Under the pieces are notes generated by a model. The model did not search any database. It was given only the letters and a program-made list of their open reading frames with translations, and was not told the origin of the DNA. From Bemisia tabaci (taxonomy: Eukaryota; Arthropoda; Insecta; Hemiptera; Aleyrodidae), in contig NC_092801.1 in assembly GCF_918797505.1 (NCBI RefSeq), positions 7,192,001 through 7,256,000 of the forward strand: a stretch of DNA of 64,000 bases. The letters are read 5' to 3'. Numbering within the stretch: position 1 is the stretch's first letter; each line of letters starts with the position of its first letter. Shown piece after piece: positions 45,816 to 57,300 of the stretch. Made by a program: the position numbers and the translations under genes.

Positions 45816-46850
45816 TCATCTTTAGCTTTCGAATATCCGCGATTTTCCGAATTTCCGTGACCTCCGGTTATCCGCGAGTTTTCATCATCCGCGATTGCCG
45901 ATTACTCTTGTAGCTTACCTGTATAATTCGAGCTTAGCGTTCTTCTTCGGCTCTCGAATATCCGCGATTTCCCGATTTTCCGCGACCTCCGATTATCCGC
46001 GATTGCGGATTATTCTTGTAGCTTACATGTATAGTTCGAGCTTACCGTCCTTCTTCGGCTTTCGAATATCCGCGATTTTCCGAATTTTCGTGACCTCTAA
46101 TTATCCGCAAGTTTTCATCATCCGCGATTGTCGCTTATTCTTTCAGCTTACCTGTATAATTCGAGCTTACCGTTCATGTTTAGCTTTCGAATATTCGCGA
46201 TTTTTTGAATTTCCGTGACCTCCGATTATCCGCGAGTTTTCGTAATCCGCGATTACCGATTATTCTTGTAGCCTACCTATATAATTCGAGCTTACCGTTC
46301 ATGTTCGGCTTTCGGATACCCGCGACTTTCCAAATTTCCGCGACCTCCGATTATCCGCGATTGCCGATTATTCGTGTAGCATACCTGCATAATTTGAGGT
46401 TACCGTTCATCTTTGGCTTCCGAATATCCGCGATTTTCCGACTACCCGTGAGTTTTCATCATTCGCGATTGCCGATTATTCTTGTAGCCTACCTGCATAA
46501 TTCGAGCTTACCGCTCATCTTAGGCTCTCGAATATCCGCGATTTCCCGAATTTCCGTGACCTCCGATTATCCGCGAGTTTTCATCATCTGCGATTGCCGA
46601 TTATTCGTGTAGCTTACCTGTATAATTCGAGCTTACCACTCATCTTCGGCTCTCGAATATCCGCGATTTTCCGAATTTCCGTGACCTCTGATTGTCCGCG
46701 AATTTTCATCATCCGCGATTGCCGCTTATTCGTGTAGCTTACCTGTATAATTCGAGCTTACCGTTCATCTGTGTCTTTCAAATATCCGCGATTTCCCGAA
46801 TTTCCGTGATCTCCGATTATCCGCGATTGCTTATTATTCGTGTATCTTTT
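45815..46850. repeat. Tandem array of TATCCGCGAT units (105-127 bp, about nine copies)
   Basis: Units contain TTCGAGCTTACCGTTC, TTCGAATATCCGCGATTT, TCCGTGACCTCCGATTATCC and GATTGCCGATTATTC, with starts near 45,818, 45,926, 46,035, 46,159, 46,286, 46,395, 46,500, 46,625 and 46,750. Partial frames across it (107-135 codons) simply reflect the repeat. The same TCCGCGAT motif recurs in the duplication at 38,214-38,920. Confidence 0.93.
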
Positions 46851-47488
46851 GATCTCTCTAACTGCAGTGAAGCGAATCTTTATCCAAACAGTCCCCTGTA
46901 TTCTTACTTGAAAAGTTTACCCTTTCTAAAGTGTTGAATACCTACCAAATCCGCAATCTTTCACAAGTATCAGTCGAGTTTTATGGAAATCCGTAATTTT
47001 GCATCGATATCCGTGAAAATCGACGGTTTATGCACGGATGGCTCAAAATTCCTGTAGAAGGAAGTATGGTTTCCGTAGAAATGTCTTGTTTTCATCCCCA
47101 TGAAGCACGGAATCCTCGAACTTTTACCCAACCTGAGGATCCCATGAAGGAGGTTACGGATTTACATACAAAGGAGGGTCGAAAGCTGGGTCACATCATG
47201 CCAACTGGTAACCCTTAGAAATAGTGATCCCCTCAGAGTTTGATGAAATTCGGCATACTTAGCGTACATGTATAGCTTAGTGCAAACCCAAAATTTTAGG
47301 TTGATTTGACCACCTGTTTGGTTTTTATTAGACACTGAAAGTTCGCAAAAGTTGGCCTCTTTCGGGGATGCCACCACTTTATTGATGTGTAACTTCGGAA
47401 CGGTTCAACACTAAATCAACCGTTCTTTTTCGTTGGAAAGCCCTAAGAGAGAGCTTTTTGAATATGTATAACAACATTGGGCTTAACT

Positions 47489-47528
<40 letters not shown>

Positions 47529-48432
47529 CTGGCGCAAATTTTAATTTTCAAAACTTTATAACCTGAAATCGGACCTCTCGATTTCTTTACACGTACGCAG
47601 TTTAACCTATCGAAAAATAGAATAAATTCAATAACAAACCGTAGCGGAACGAGGAAAAAGAAATACGCGCCTCTTCCCAATGAAACTGGAGTAAAGTTGA
47701 TTGTATGGTAATTGACCTCTTGATGTCTTGGAATAATTCCCATTCATCACTTAGTCTGCCGTAACTAAAAATAGAAAAACTACTCTTTTTAACCACGTGG
47801 CTGTACCTTTCCAGCAATTTGTTTTGACATGCATAATTTAACCTCATGAATACTTGTCGCGTTGTCGTAAAAATCTTGCCTTTGAATATCTGCTTTTGCG
47901 CTGAGCATAAATCGTCGCTCCTTTGGAGCAAGCGTGTATCTCGAATTCCGAACTTCCGATATTCGAATTCAGCTTCCGGCATTGCCTAGCTGTGTCAACT
48001 AGACATACAGCCTTTGATTGGTCGATTTGGATCAGTTTTTTGTCCCCTCAGAAATCGTATCTTTAACTTTTCAATGGACTTTTTGGTTTTTCTCGAAATT
48101 TTACGCAACGCACTATAACTCCGCAAAAGTTCCTCGCCTCTGCCCCATTTTCCAGGGAAGGCTCTTGGATCTCTCGTAGGCAAGGTTGCAATTTTTCATC
48201 AATAAATAATAATATATTGGCATTTCTTGTGAAATACCTCATGAAATTTCATAAAAATATGGATAGTATTGAAACATATTTTTCGAAATTAAATGCACAA
48301 TTAAATGAAAGGCGACTGGTTTTCGCTTTTTGGTGTTTTTTTAGTGCGTTTTGCGTACCCAGCCTCTGAAAATATGTTTCATTTTTGACATACTTTTCAC
48401 ATCTTTGTGAAATTTCATGAAATGTTGCACAG
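46851..48432. other. No feature recognised (poly-T at 47,489-47,528)
   Basis: About 1.6 kb without a recognisable gene or repeat structure. A T-run of about 40 bases could mark the poly-A of a minus-strand retroposon. The longest frame (126 codons, minus, 47,602-47,982) has no recognisable domain. Confidence 0.4.
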
Positions 48433-50257
48433 AAAGAGCCTCCCAAAAAAGAGGCTAATTTTGGCCCCTTTTTAGGTATTCGATTCGACCATCGGACCAA
48501 GGTTTAAATGGAAGCTCATATTAATAGAAAACTCAGGAAAAAATTTCAAGATGAGTATAGGAACCGTTTTCGAGTTACGGGGGGGGGGGGGGGGGCAAAG
48601 GGGTCACAATCCGGCCTAATTTTTTGCTGTTTTCTTGTAGAATTGATGTATTGGCGGGGTTCTTATCGTTGTTTACGCATGTGTAGCACATGGATTCCTA
48701 CGTACTTTTACTTGTAGAATCGATTTATAACAGTGCCGAATCGATATACTGATCAGTTAAATCGATTTTGAACGATTCATTAAGGAAAATCGATGATTTT
48801 TCAGGATTGAAAGTGTTTATTTTCGATTCATGAATGAATAAATGCACCTGAAATGACTGAAGCACATGTTACCCTATGTATTTTGATACGTAGAATTGAT
48901 TTTTAACGTTGACGAATCGATTTATCTATCGTTTGTATCGAATTTTTGCGATTTTTTATGGAAAATCGATGACTTTTCGGAATTAAAATCGGGTTTGCTC
49001 CATCCGAGATCGGAGATATGTACCCAACATGATTGATGAAGCACATAAACTCTTACGTGTTTTTATACGTAGAATCGATCTACAACCTCGATAAGTCGAT
49101 ATATCGATCAATTGTATTGAATTTTTGCGATTTTTTGCGGAAAATCGATGGTTTATCGGGATGGAGATCGGTGTCTCTCCATCCAAGATCGGAGAAATGT
49201 ACCCTTTATGATTGGAGCACATCAATTCTTACGTATTTCTTCGATATTTTTTACGGATATTCGATGGTTCTTTTGGACTGGCATTGGAAACATCTACCAG
49301 ATATGACTGGAGCACATCGATTCGTTTGTGATTATTCTTGTAAAATCAATTTTTAAGAAGTCGACGAGTCGATACATTGGCTGGTCATATTGACTTCTTG
49401 TGATTTTTATGGAAAATCGATTTTTTGAACAGGAATGAAATTGGTTACTAATGGTCCGAGGGTGGAGATATGCACCTGACACGGTCGGAGCACGCCGTTT
49501 CCACGTACTTTTACACGTAGAATCATTTTTAAGGTTGGACACCGATCTCAATCCCGATAAACCATCGATTTTCCGCAAAAAATCGCAAAAATTCAATACA
49601 ATTGATCGATATATCGACTTATCGAGGTTGTAGATCGATTCTACGTTTAAAAATACGTAAGAGTTTATGTGCTTCAATCATGTTGGGTACATATCTCCGA
49701 TCTCGGATGGAGCAAACCCGATTTTAATTCCGAAAAGTCATCGATTTTCCGTAAAAAATCGCAAAAATTCGATACAAACGATAGATAAATCGATTCGTCA
49801 ACGTTAAAAAATCAATTCTACGTATCAAAATACATAGGGTAACATGTGCTTCAGTCATTTCAGGTGCATTTATTCATTCATGAATCGAAAATAAACACTT
49901 TCAATCCTGAAAAATCATCGATTTTCCTTAATGAATCGTTCAAAATCGATTTAACTGATCAGTATATCGATTCGGCACTGTTATAAATCGATTCTACAAG
50001 TAAAAGTACGTAGGAATCCATGTGCTACACATGCGTAAACAACGATAAGAACCCCGCCAATACATCAATTCTACAAGAAAACAGCAAAAAATTAGGCCGG
50101 ATTGTGACCCCTTTGCCCCCCCGTAACTCGAAAACGGTTCCTATACTCATCTTGAAATTTTTTCCTGAGTTTTCTATTAATATGAGCTTCCATTTAAACC
50201 TTGGTCCGATGGTCGAATCGAATACCTAAAAAGGGGCCAAATTTTGGGAGGCTCTTT
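48433..50257. repeat. Large inverted repeat, arms about 730 bp
   Basis: Left arm 48,433-49,175 and right arm 49,538-50,257 are reverse complements over nearly their full length, spacer about 362 bp. Each arm itself holds tandem units of about 180 bp built around TTACGTA, GTAGAATCGAT, AATCGATGATTTTCGG-like and TCGGAGATATGTACC blocks, which continue in the spacer. The G-run is 17 in the left arm but 7 in the right. No ORF of interest. A transcript would fold into a very long hairpin. Confidence 0.93.
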
Positions 50258-51395
50258 TCAATATATTTCATATTTTTTATTTCACCCATGCAACCCTGCG
50301 TAGGATGGCATACCAATCCCCTCTTTCTCCCTGTTTATGGACTCAAGAATCCCCCCCCCCTTCTTCTTTCAGCTCGAGGGAAAAAGGTTTCAAGACAGCC
50401 TTTGATAGTTTGAGGGGGTGTGATCCCCCTTGAGTAGGTAAGTAAGTCAATTGAGATAATTTCCCTTTTTAAGCTTTTTGTAACAACTAATGATCGTTTT
50501 GAAAATAATTGGTCAGGTAATCAATGTCAAATATGAATCGAATATTTCACCAAAAAATCCGAGAATCCAGGGGAACAGAGACAATATCTTTGTAATGAAG
50601 AGAATTCATCTATTTGGTAAGCAGGTTGCACAAACACCCTCATCATAATGTTTTCACCTTCCAGCCCAAGTACCTGAAGCGCTATTTTTGCTTGGACGCT
50701 TCGTAAGCGAACATCTTAATATTGTTTTAATTTTTTCCTTAAGACTTCTTCACATACTTCCATGAAAATTTTAAGAATTAATATTGATGCCAAATAAATA
50801 TTACGTAACACTTTCAACTGGTTCTGTTCATTACTTAGTTTTCCTTAACAAATTGGACAAGTTTGGCAAAATGGGGCCTCAGCACAAATGGCGTTTTGAC
50901 ACTTTGGCCAGATGGTGAAGATGTATTTATCACTGGATCTGGGTAAAAGTACTAAATTCAAAATTTAGTCACCGTTGGCTCTGATCAGAGAAGGAAAATT
51001 TCTTTACTTTGATGCAAATTTGATCCAGAAATCTTAAGAATTACAGAATGGGATGTCATAGGGAGAGTTAGAGTGTTGGGGAAACCCTAACATTTTTATA
51101 AAAATGGGGCTGACATTGGATTGTCTTCTGTTCAAAACGCTGATATGTTTGCAGGAGATAGAATCTACGGCCCCCACTCTCTCAGAAATATGAACTAAAA
51201 ATAGTGTATTTCCTTCGGAAAATACACTGAAAAAAAATGGTCGTATTGACTCAGAGGATGATGGAGATTAGGTTTTCCCGAAGTTCTATCCTGCAAAAAA
51301 TAATTATGACCGTTTAAAAGTGATTCCATTAGAAACTTTTTTCTTAGATGACAAGGTTTTTGTTTGTTGACCCAAGACTTTTTTCTATTCCTCAG
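50258..51395. other. 5' flank of the FAS-like gene, nothing clear recognised
   Basis: About 1.1 kb without a recognised repeat. A fragment resembling the GTCACCTTC foldback end (CACCTTCCAGCCCAAGTACC) lies near 50,657. Because TTCTATTCCTCAG directly precedes the start codon at 51,396, a non-coding first exon may lie here. Confidence 0.35.
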
Positions 51396-51531
51396 ATGAG
51401 TGAAAAATTTGAAGTCGTCATCTCCGGTATAGGTGGACATTTCCCGGAATGTAATAATGTAGACGAGTTGACAGAATTTTTATTCAACAAAAAGAATGGA
51501 ATCACAGTTGATTCGCGACGATGGACACCTG
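51396..51531 (+). CDS. FASN: FAS-like exon 1 (residues 1-46)
   Basis: MSEKFEVVISGIGGHFPE begins at an ATG directly after a TTCCTCAG acceptor-like sequence, so an upstream UTR exon is likely. An in-frame open stretch extends further 5' but lacks homology. Donor G|GTGAGC, phase 1. Confidence 0.83.
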
Positions 51532-54500
51532 GTGAGCATTTGATTTTATTATTTTTCTAAGTTTCCAAAGTTGAATTTTTTCATTGCCAATTTTTTGTTT
51601 AATCAAGCTGAAGATTTGGACAACATTAATATTAATTTCTCCTACAAGAGAGTCTAGGATTTTTTAAAAGTCAAATTTTCCTTAAAACTGGGAGGTATAA
51701 AATTGCTGTCAGTAAAAGAGCTTTGTACAAATACTGTACAGCAACACAATGATGTGCCAGGGAAGAACACCGTATGAGCCTCCAGACGTTCCCAGGTTTC
51801 CTTAAATGAAAATTTTGCGACTCTCAAAAGTTCATACGGCGTTTTTTAAAAGATCTCAAGAAATCTTTGGCCTCAGCTGACACTGACTTATAATGTGAAG
51901 CAATGAAATTATTTCTAGCGTATTCTTTAGTGGAATTATAGATGAAATATTGAAATTTTCATATCAAATGCTAAATCCTGCCGATCAATCCGAAAATTAG
52001 ACTCGATGTTGAAAATAAGCAGCTAGAAGCAAAACCTATGAATCTTATCAGCTTTCTTACTTTTGAAAAGATGCGTTTCAACTGATATGATTACGATTTA
52101 ATGAAAATTTGACTGTTATCTTTTTTTTTTTCAGGTGAATTAAATGCGCCAGCAGCAATTGGCAAACTGAAATACATTGATCGATTTGACTCGTTATTCT
52201 TTGGAATCCACCGTAAATTATGTGAGAGTCTCGATTCCTTAACCAGACATAGTTTAGAGCGTGCAATTGAAGCCATTATTGATGCTGGTAAAGTTTATTG
52301 AACAATAACTGGACTTAATTTTGCAATTAGGAACTATAATATCTGGCTCATCTGCATAAACAATAATGTGCATAGCGAAGCTAATGGCACATACGTTGTT
52401 TCTAAACTGAGCCGGGAATTGTAGTTCTCAATTCTAAAATGTAGTCCAACTGTTACTGGATCTGTGAGAAGTGACCTTATCTTCTGGAATAAATTTTCCT
52501 TAACTTTGTTCAATAGCCGAGACTACGTTTTGCCCCAAGTCCAAGAATTTTGGTCCTGGAATTTCAGGACTTATATTTTCTTTAATTTTTGAGCTTCTAT
52601 GGTCTAGCTTGCGTCAAACTTGCCAGATCTTCCTCCTCCATGCATTTCCAGGAAGTCGAGAAAAATTTCATGCCAGAAGAGAAGGTCCCTTTTGCAAATG
52701 CGGTCACAGTTTTAAATTTAACATTTATACAGAATTATTCTCAAATTGCTTTTAGGACTCCATACTTTAGTAGCACAGGTCTTATACATTGCCCACCTAC
52801 TAACTGAAGTGGCTTCTTTTATTTTCCTAGTTAAAATTGAAAAACATTGCAGTTTTGTTTGCACTGCAAATTGACCAGGTATCTTTCTGATACGTAATAA
52901 TCTTTTTATTGATTGTTTAAATTGGACATTTATTGACTGAATGATGCATAAATATTTCAATATTATGGAAAAAAATCGCGATTCCATGCAATATTTTCGT
53001 TGCTAAATCCCTCTTGGGTGATAGTGATTTTTTGATAGGTATCTCTGAAGCAGATATATGTATTCCTGTAATAAGTATGGTACTAATCCTTCAAAAATAA
53101 GGAATACGTCTATAACTATTTATGACTATCTGTTTTTATTTGTATTCAAAATTATTTATCGTCATATTTTGGGCGTGATTCTCCTAACATTAGAAAGTTT
53201 AAGAAAATTAGTAACTGATGTTCTTATTCCAGGAAATGAACTTAAACAGCGTCAATACCTTTATCAATTAATTTTTGACTATCCCTCTGTAGATGTATCT
53301 TGATCAAATTAAATTCTGAAAGAAACGTTTTTTTCGTGACTTTAATTGCTGTAAAGGGATTCCTTAGATTGATGTTTAGAATGCTTAAAACTGCCTCCTT
53401 GCTTTTATTTTCAACTGCATTGTCCATTCTTTAAAATCACTATGCACGCTTAATGAGGAAAAAAATTGATCAGCAGATAGATTTTGTAATATCCATCAAC
53501 ATAATTCTTTTTTGTGGAAATGAAGATTATTGTATTGCTGTCAACTTGATATCCGACGGTATGGACGTAAACTTACTCAAAAGAAATTAAGTTTAATAAA
53601 AGTTTTTTAGTTTCTACAAGTCCCTTTTTTAAGTACAAATAGTTACAAAGACATAATTTGCTTTTCCAGAAGCTGAAGTTACAAAAGTTATGTTTTTCAA
53701 TTTTTGCCAAATCGAATCAGTAACCATTTTATTTTGTCTGTTTTTACAGGAATATGTCCTTCAGACTTACATGGATCCAATACCGCCGTCTTAATGGCTT
53801 CAACTGTCAGTGAATCAGAATTTTTCTCCATTTTTGATTCTAAAGATACTGGTTTTGGTATTCTGGGACACAATCGTGCTATGCAAGCCAACAGGGTTTC
53901 ATACTCCCTAAATTTATATGGTTTGTAACATAAATTAGCTCCTTTCTATCCTCAGTTTTCTAGACTTCGATAATGTAAATCAATTTCACAGCTCTTAACC
54001 ATCATCAGTGTGCAATGTCTCCAAATATCCTGATTATTCATGAATTCAACCAACAGTATGGTGCAAGAAAAAAAAATCATCGACTGACCTCGGTTCACAT
54101 CACATAGTATGTCTATGTATTGTATAAAACACTAGTCCTGTTTGCCTTTATCCCCCCCCCCCCTCCCCACCCTGGTAATGTAATGAAAGTGTAAATTCAG
54201 ACACCCAAATATTTTTCTCCTTGGCTTCTCTTTTAAATTTTAGAGGGTTAATTAGATTATGATAGCTGTTGTAATTGTTCATAACTCCACACTTTTATAT
54301 AGAGTTTCAAAGCATGCCTGGGCGTAACAAATTTTGCTATCGTAGGGAAGTTCCTCCTCCTTGCTAAAATATTTTTTCCTTGCAGGACCTAGTTATACCA
54401 TGGATTCCACATGGACGGGCGGTACTCAGGGTCTCTCCTTGGCCAAAACGCTGATTGAAAATGGACACGTCAACGCAGCAATCGTAGGCATTGCCAATCT

Positions 54501-56693
54501 GATTTTGCATCCGACCATCTCTCTACAGTTCCAGAGTATGGGCAAGCTGACGACCGGGGAAAGAACGAAGTCGTTCTGTGCAGACGGTACTCACATTAAT
54601 CTAAGACACAACTATTATCGATTCTCCTCATTCTGAATCTCAGGGAACTAGTTTGGGAGTTATATAATCGAGAACCTTACCTTTGGATGACCCTTGCATT
54701 TTGATGGTGATAATTGAAAAGCACTTTTGTGTCTTCACCATGGTGTCTGGAACTGGTAATAATCAGGAAAACTGGGATTCATCAAGGAATCAAAAATTTC
54801 CGGACAAAATCATGGAATTTGTTTCAGAAGCCGGAAATCAATTTTTTACCACTCAGAGGCCTCTTTGTTTTTAAATTCTGTGGAAAATATAAGTACCTAT
54901 TGTTATTAAAAATTATATTATTGCACCTGAGTCACCAGTCTTGACCTCTTGAATGACATTTTTGAATCCTCAAATCATCATTTTAGTAGAGAGGCTTTCA
55001 TAAACCAGATAGTTAAAACATCAGGAACGCTTTTGGAATTAATAATTTGAATCTACGCTGAAGAATCCACTGAAAAATGAAAAGTAATTGACATTCAAAT
55101 CTAGATTCTGGAGAACTATACAGGTTTTCTCAAGAAAATCACAAAGAAGTTGAAGGAAACTTCGGTTTTTCATCAGGGGAAGAGCTCCCAGAAATCTTGC
55201 AAAAACAGGGCATGAGCATAGTCAAGAATTCCCCAGACATCAAGGTCTTGACCGAGGTTTTTCAATCAGCAAAAGGGTTACTCCAATGGAAAATTATTTG
55301 TTTCCTTCAACCAATAGAAGGGGGGGGGGGGGCTATCAAGCCAATTTAAAAGGAATGCCATTAAATTAGTAATTCTAATTTGTTACACTTAGCAGAAAAA
55401 TCCAATGAAATCTGACTGCAATATTTTTTCCCTCCGTTTGTTTAGTTTTTCATTTATACAGCAACCTTCGTATCTTACTTTTTAGCTGATGGATACAATA
55501 GAGCGGAAGGCTGTGTGGTACTCTTCCTACAAAGAGCTTGTGAAGCAAGGAGATCATACGGCACTGTCATCTCTGTGAACAATCAGTGTTTCGGAGATCG
55601 AGACAGTATGTATGTTGAAGACTCAGGCCCTCATTTGAAGGAATTATTAACACGGTCATACAAGAAGAGTGGAATAGATCCAAAAACTGTTGGATTTGTC
55701 GAAGCAGAAGGATCAGCATGTAAGGTAACGAAACTTTTATCTTTTATTCATTTTTTCTCATAGAAATCCTTGCATCATCTGCCTTACAGAAGATTCTACT
55801 AGCAGAGAAGGAAAATCAAGGGAGTTTTCAAGAAAGACGTTGACTAGTTTTCCAAAGAAAAAACAAAGTATGATAGGAAGTCTGCAACGTTGCAAGCGGA
55901 CATGCGTGGTTTTGCCACCAATATTCTAGTATGTGACTGGATCTGTGAAAAGAGAGCTTATATTCCAGGGGAAAATTTCCCTAGACTTTTTGAAAGTGCA
56001 CGGAGGGAGAAAATATGGACATTTTGGAGTAAACTTGTCACTTAAATTTCTGAAATTGAAGGAGTTATCAGTTTTTAAGGTTCCCTGGCAAAGTTTTTAA
56101 TTTGTTTAATTTTTCAAATGTTAGAACACAAATTTTGGAATATCGCAACTTCAAACAAGGAAACCAAGAACTTTGTGGTGGATCCTAAAATTTCAAAATT
56201 AAAAAATTGTCCCTTTGATACTCACATCGCAAGGTCTTTGATAAAAACAGTGCAACAGTTTTCATTATTTCAGTCAAGGAAACGTCAAAAATTGTTTCCC
56301 TCAGTGTTAGTTGATATTTAGTAATTAAATGGTGCAACTTTCTGCTTTCCTCCAGCACGTTTATTTTAATATGCCTCAGAAGGCACTTATTGTGTCCCTA
56401 CCTAAGCAGGGAGGTCATTGGAGTTTAAAAATCTTACTGGCTTACTTTATGTCCTCCAGAGGATTGATGCAATGGAGCTAAATGCAATGGCAGATGTATT
56501 CTGCCCTGATGACAGGAAAGATCCTCTACTAGTCGGCTCGATTAAAAGCAACATTGGACATACCGAAGCTGCGTCTTCTTTAGTCTCACTGACAAAAGCG
56601 ATCATTGCCCTTGATACTGGTTTCATTCCTCCTAACATCAACTATGACAATCCAAACAATGATGTTCCTGCCATTTCAAACTATAAAATTAAG
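51396..56693 (+). CDS. FASN: Fatty-acid-synthase-like gene, 5' part only: degenerate ketoacyl synthase domain (378 aa)
   Basis: Six exons (51396-51531, 52135-52287, 53750-53920, 54386-54586, 55486-55724, 56460-56693), GT..AG introns and consistent phases, give 378 residues colinear with the animal FAS N-terminal ketoacyl synthase domain. Seen: VISGIGGHFPE at the start, GILGHNRAMQANRVSYSLNL, GPSYTMDSTWTGG, ADADGYNRAEG, VGFVEAEGSACK and KSNIGHTEAAS. In FAS the condensing triad is Cys (DTACSSS), His (EAHGTGT) and His (NIGHTE). Here these are Trp163, Glu295 and His334, so only one catalytic residue remains. The gene stops at 56,693: the end of the KS domain and all later FAS domains are missing before the CTPS duplicate at 57,347. 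It could be an insect FAS paralogue with a non-condensing KS, or a decaying copy. The frame is fully open, which argues for recent or present function. The symbol marks the family, not orthology. Confidence 0.85.
51748..51860. mobile_element. Foldback repeat, GAACACCGTATGA family
   Basis: GGGAAGAACACCGTATGAG and AGTTCATACGGCGTTTTTT are inverted, related to the element at 22,107-22,372. In FAS-like intron 1. Confidence 0.6.
52135..52287 (+). CDS. FASN: FAS-like exon 2 (residues 46-97)
   Basis: Encodes GELNAPAAIGKLKYIDRFDS, SLDSLTRHSLERAIEAIIDAG; matches the animal FAS segment containing G.lk.l..FDa.FFgvh. Acceptor TTTCAG, donor G|GTAAAG, phase 1 at both ends. Confidence 0.83.
52308..52451. 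mobile_element. Short foldback MITE, TTTTGCAATTAGGAAC family
   Basis: ATTTTGCAATTAGGAAC and GTAGTTCTCAATTCTAAAAT are inverted. The interior includes GCTAATGGCACATACGTTGT as in related copies. FAS-like intron 2. Confidence 0.75.
53750..53920 (+). CDS. FASN: FAS-like exon 3 (residues 97-154)
   Basis: Encodes GICPSDLHGSNTAVLMAS and GILGHNRAMQANRVSYSLNL, corresponding to the FAS G.g......R.SY.fdf.G segment just before the active-site loop. Acceptor TTTACAG, donor G|GTTTGT, phase 1 at both ends. Confidence 0.85.
54386..54586 (+). CDS. FASN: FAS-like exon 4, altered active-site loop (residues 154-221)
   Basis: Encodes GPSYTMDSTWTGGTQGL, where active FAS enzymes have DTACSSS: the nucleophile is Trp163. 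The following HVNAAIVGIANLILHPT and SLQFQSMGKLT keep the KS fold. Acceptor TTGCAG, donor G|GTACTC, phase 1 at both ends. Confidence 0.88.
55486..55724 (+). CDS. FASN: FAS-like exon 5 (residues 221-300)
   Basis: Completes ADADGYNRAEG (family DASGNGYxRSE) and ends VGFVEAEGSACK, where the catalytic His of EAHGTGT is Glu295. Acceptor TTTTTAG, donor AAG|GTAACG, phase 1 to phase 0. Confidence 0.87.
55785..55940. mobile_element. Dispersed repeat, AAAGTATGACAGG family, best copy
   Basis: GGGAGTTTTCAAGAAAGACG, then AAAGTATGATAGGAAGTCTG and GCAACGTTGCAAGCGGACAT. Relatives at 20,718, 23,025 and 28,000. FAS-like intron 5. Confidence 0.6.
56460..56693 (+). CDS. FASN: FAS-like exon 6 (residues 301-378), last one found
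   Basis: Encodes RIDAMELNAMADVF, then LVGSIKSNIGHTEAASSL with His334 retained, and GFIPPNINYDNPN. Acceptor CTCCAG, donor AAG|GTAATA, phase 0 at both ends. The next expected segment (NSFGFGGxNxH) is not found before 57,347. Confidence 0.87.
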
Positions 56694-57104
56694 GTAATAA
56701 CTTGAGGAAGATAATTTTAATTGCAATCAGTTAGTTTAATTTGAAAAAATTGTCCAGAGTGAATGAGTGATAAAAAATAGAACATCTACAAGGAAGAATG
56801 TATAATTGATGACTCTGTTGCACATTCTTTTTTAAACAATTTTTCTAGACTGGTTTTGAGCATGTTACTCATCTTTAGCGATGACGCGACTCTAAGTTGA
56901 GACTCTATATGCGGTAAAGTAGTATAAAGTTGGAAAAATTACTCCATATTCGGAATGTTTGAGTTGCAACTCATTTGGTTAAGGATCCTAAAAAAGGAGG
57001 AAATCTTGCAACCCCTAATTCCTATTTATCATGAGTCGAAATTTTTGTCGGAGTCTTTTTTGTCAAAGTTATAGTTATTTTAATATGAAATTGTTTGTTT
57101 GAAG

Positions 57105-57300
57105 GTCGCTGAACAGCCAGTGTCACATCCTGCCATCAGGCTTTTTAATAATCTTCCACTGAAATTAAGAAAACTATTGAAAGACTGGGAAGTTAACGCT
57201 TTTTTTTAAGGGTTAAAAACCTTATTAGTTTATAAGGCATTTCATTCTTTAAATTATTTTTGTAATGATGTTTAAAAAGTAAATTTTGGGGGATTTTTAC
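57105..57300 (+). mobile_element. Probable non-LTR retrotransposon RT tail relic
   Basis: The plus strand reads RLFNNLPLKLRKLLKDW, then, after a shift at a T-run, LKTLLVYKAFHSLNYF. The layout FN.LP..(I/L)(R/K)...F...LK..L...aFYS..eF is typical of reverse transcriptase C-termini in insect non-LTR elements. Short and degenerate. It lies directly beside the left border of the CTPS duplicate. Confidence 0.45.

Noticed and set aside
45895..46937. Frames of 81-135 codons across the TATCCGCGAT array
   Set aside because: Repetitive translation follows the array; no independent evidence of coding.
47602..47982. Minus-strand 126-codon frame
   Set aside because: No recognisable motif and no splice or promoter context.
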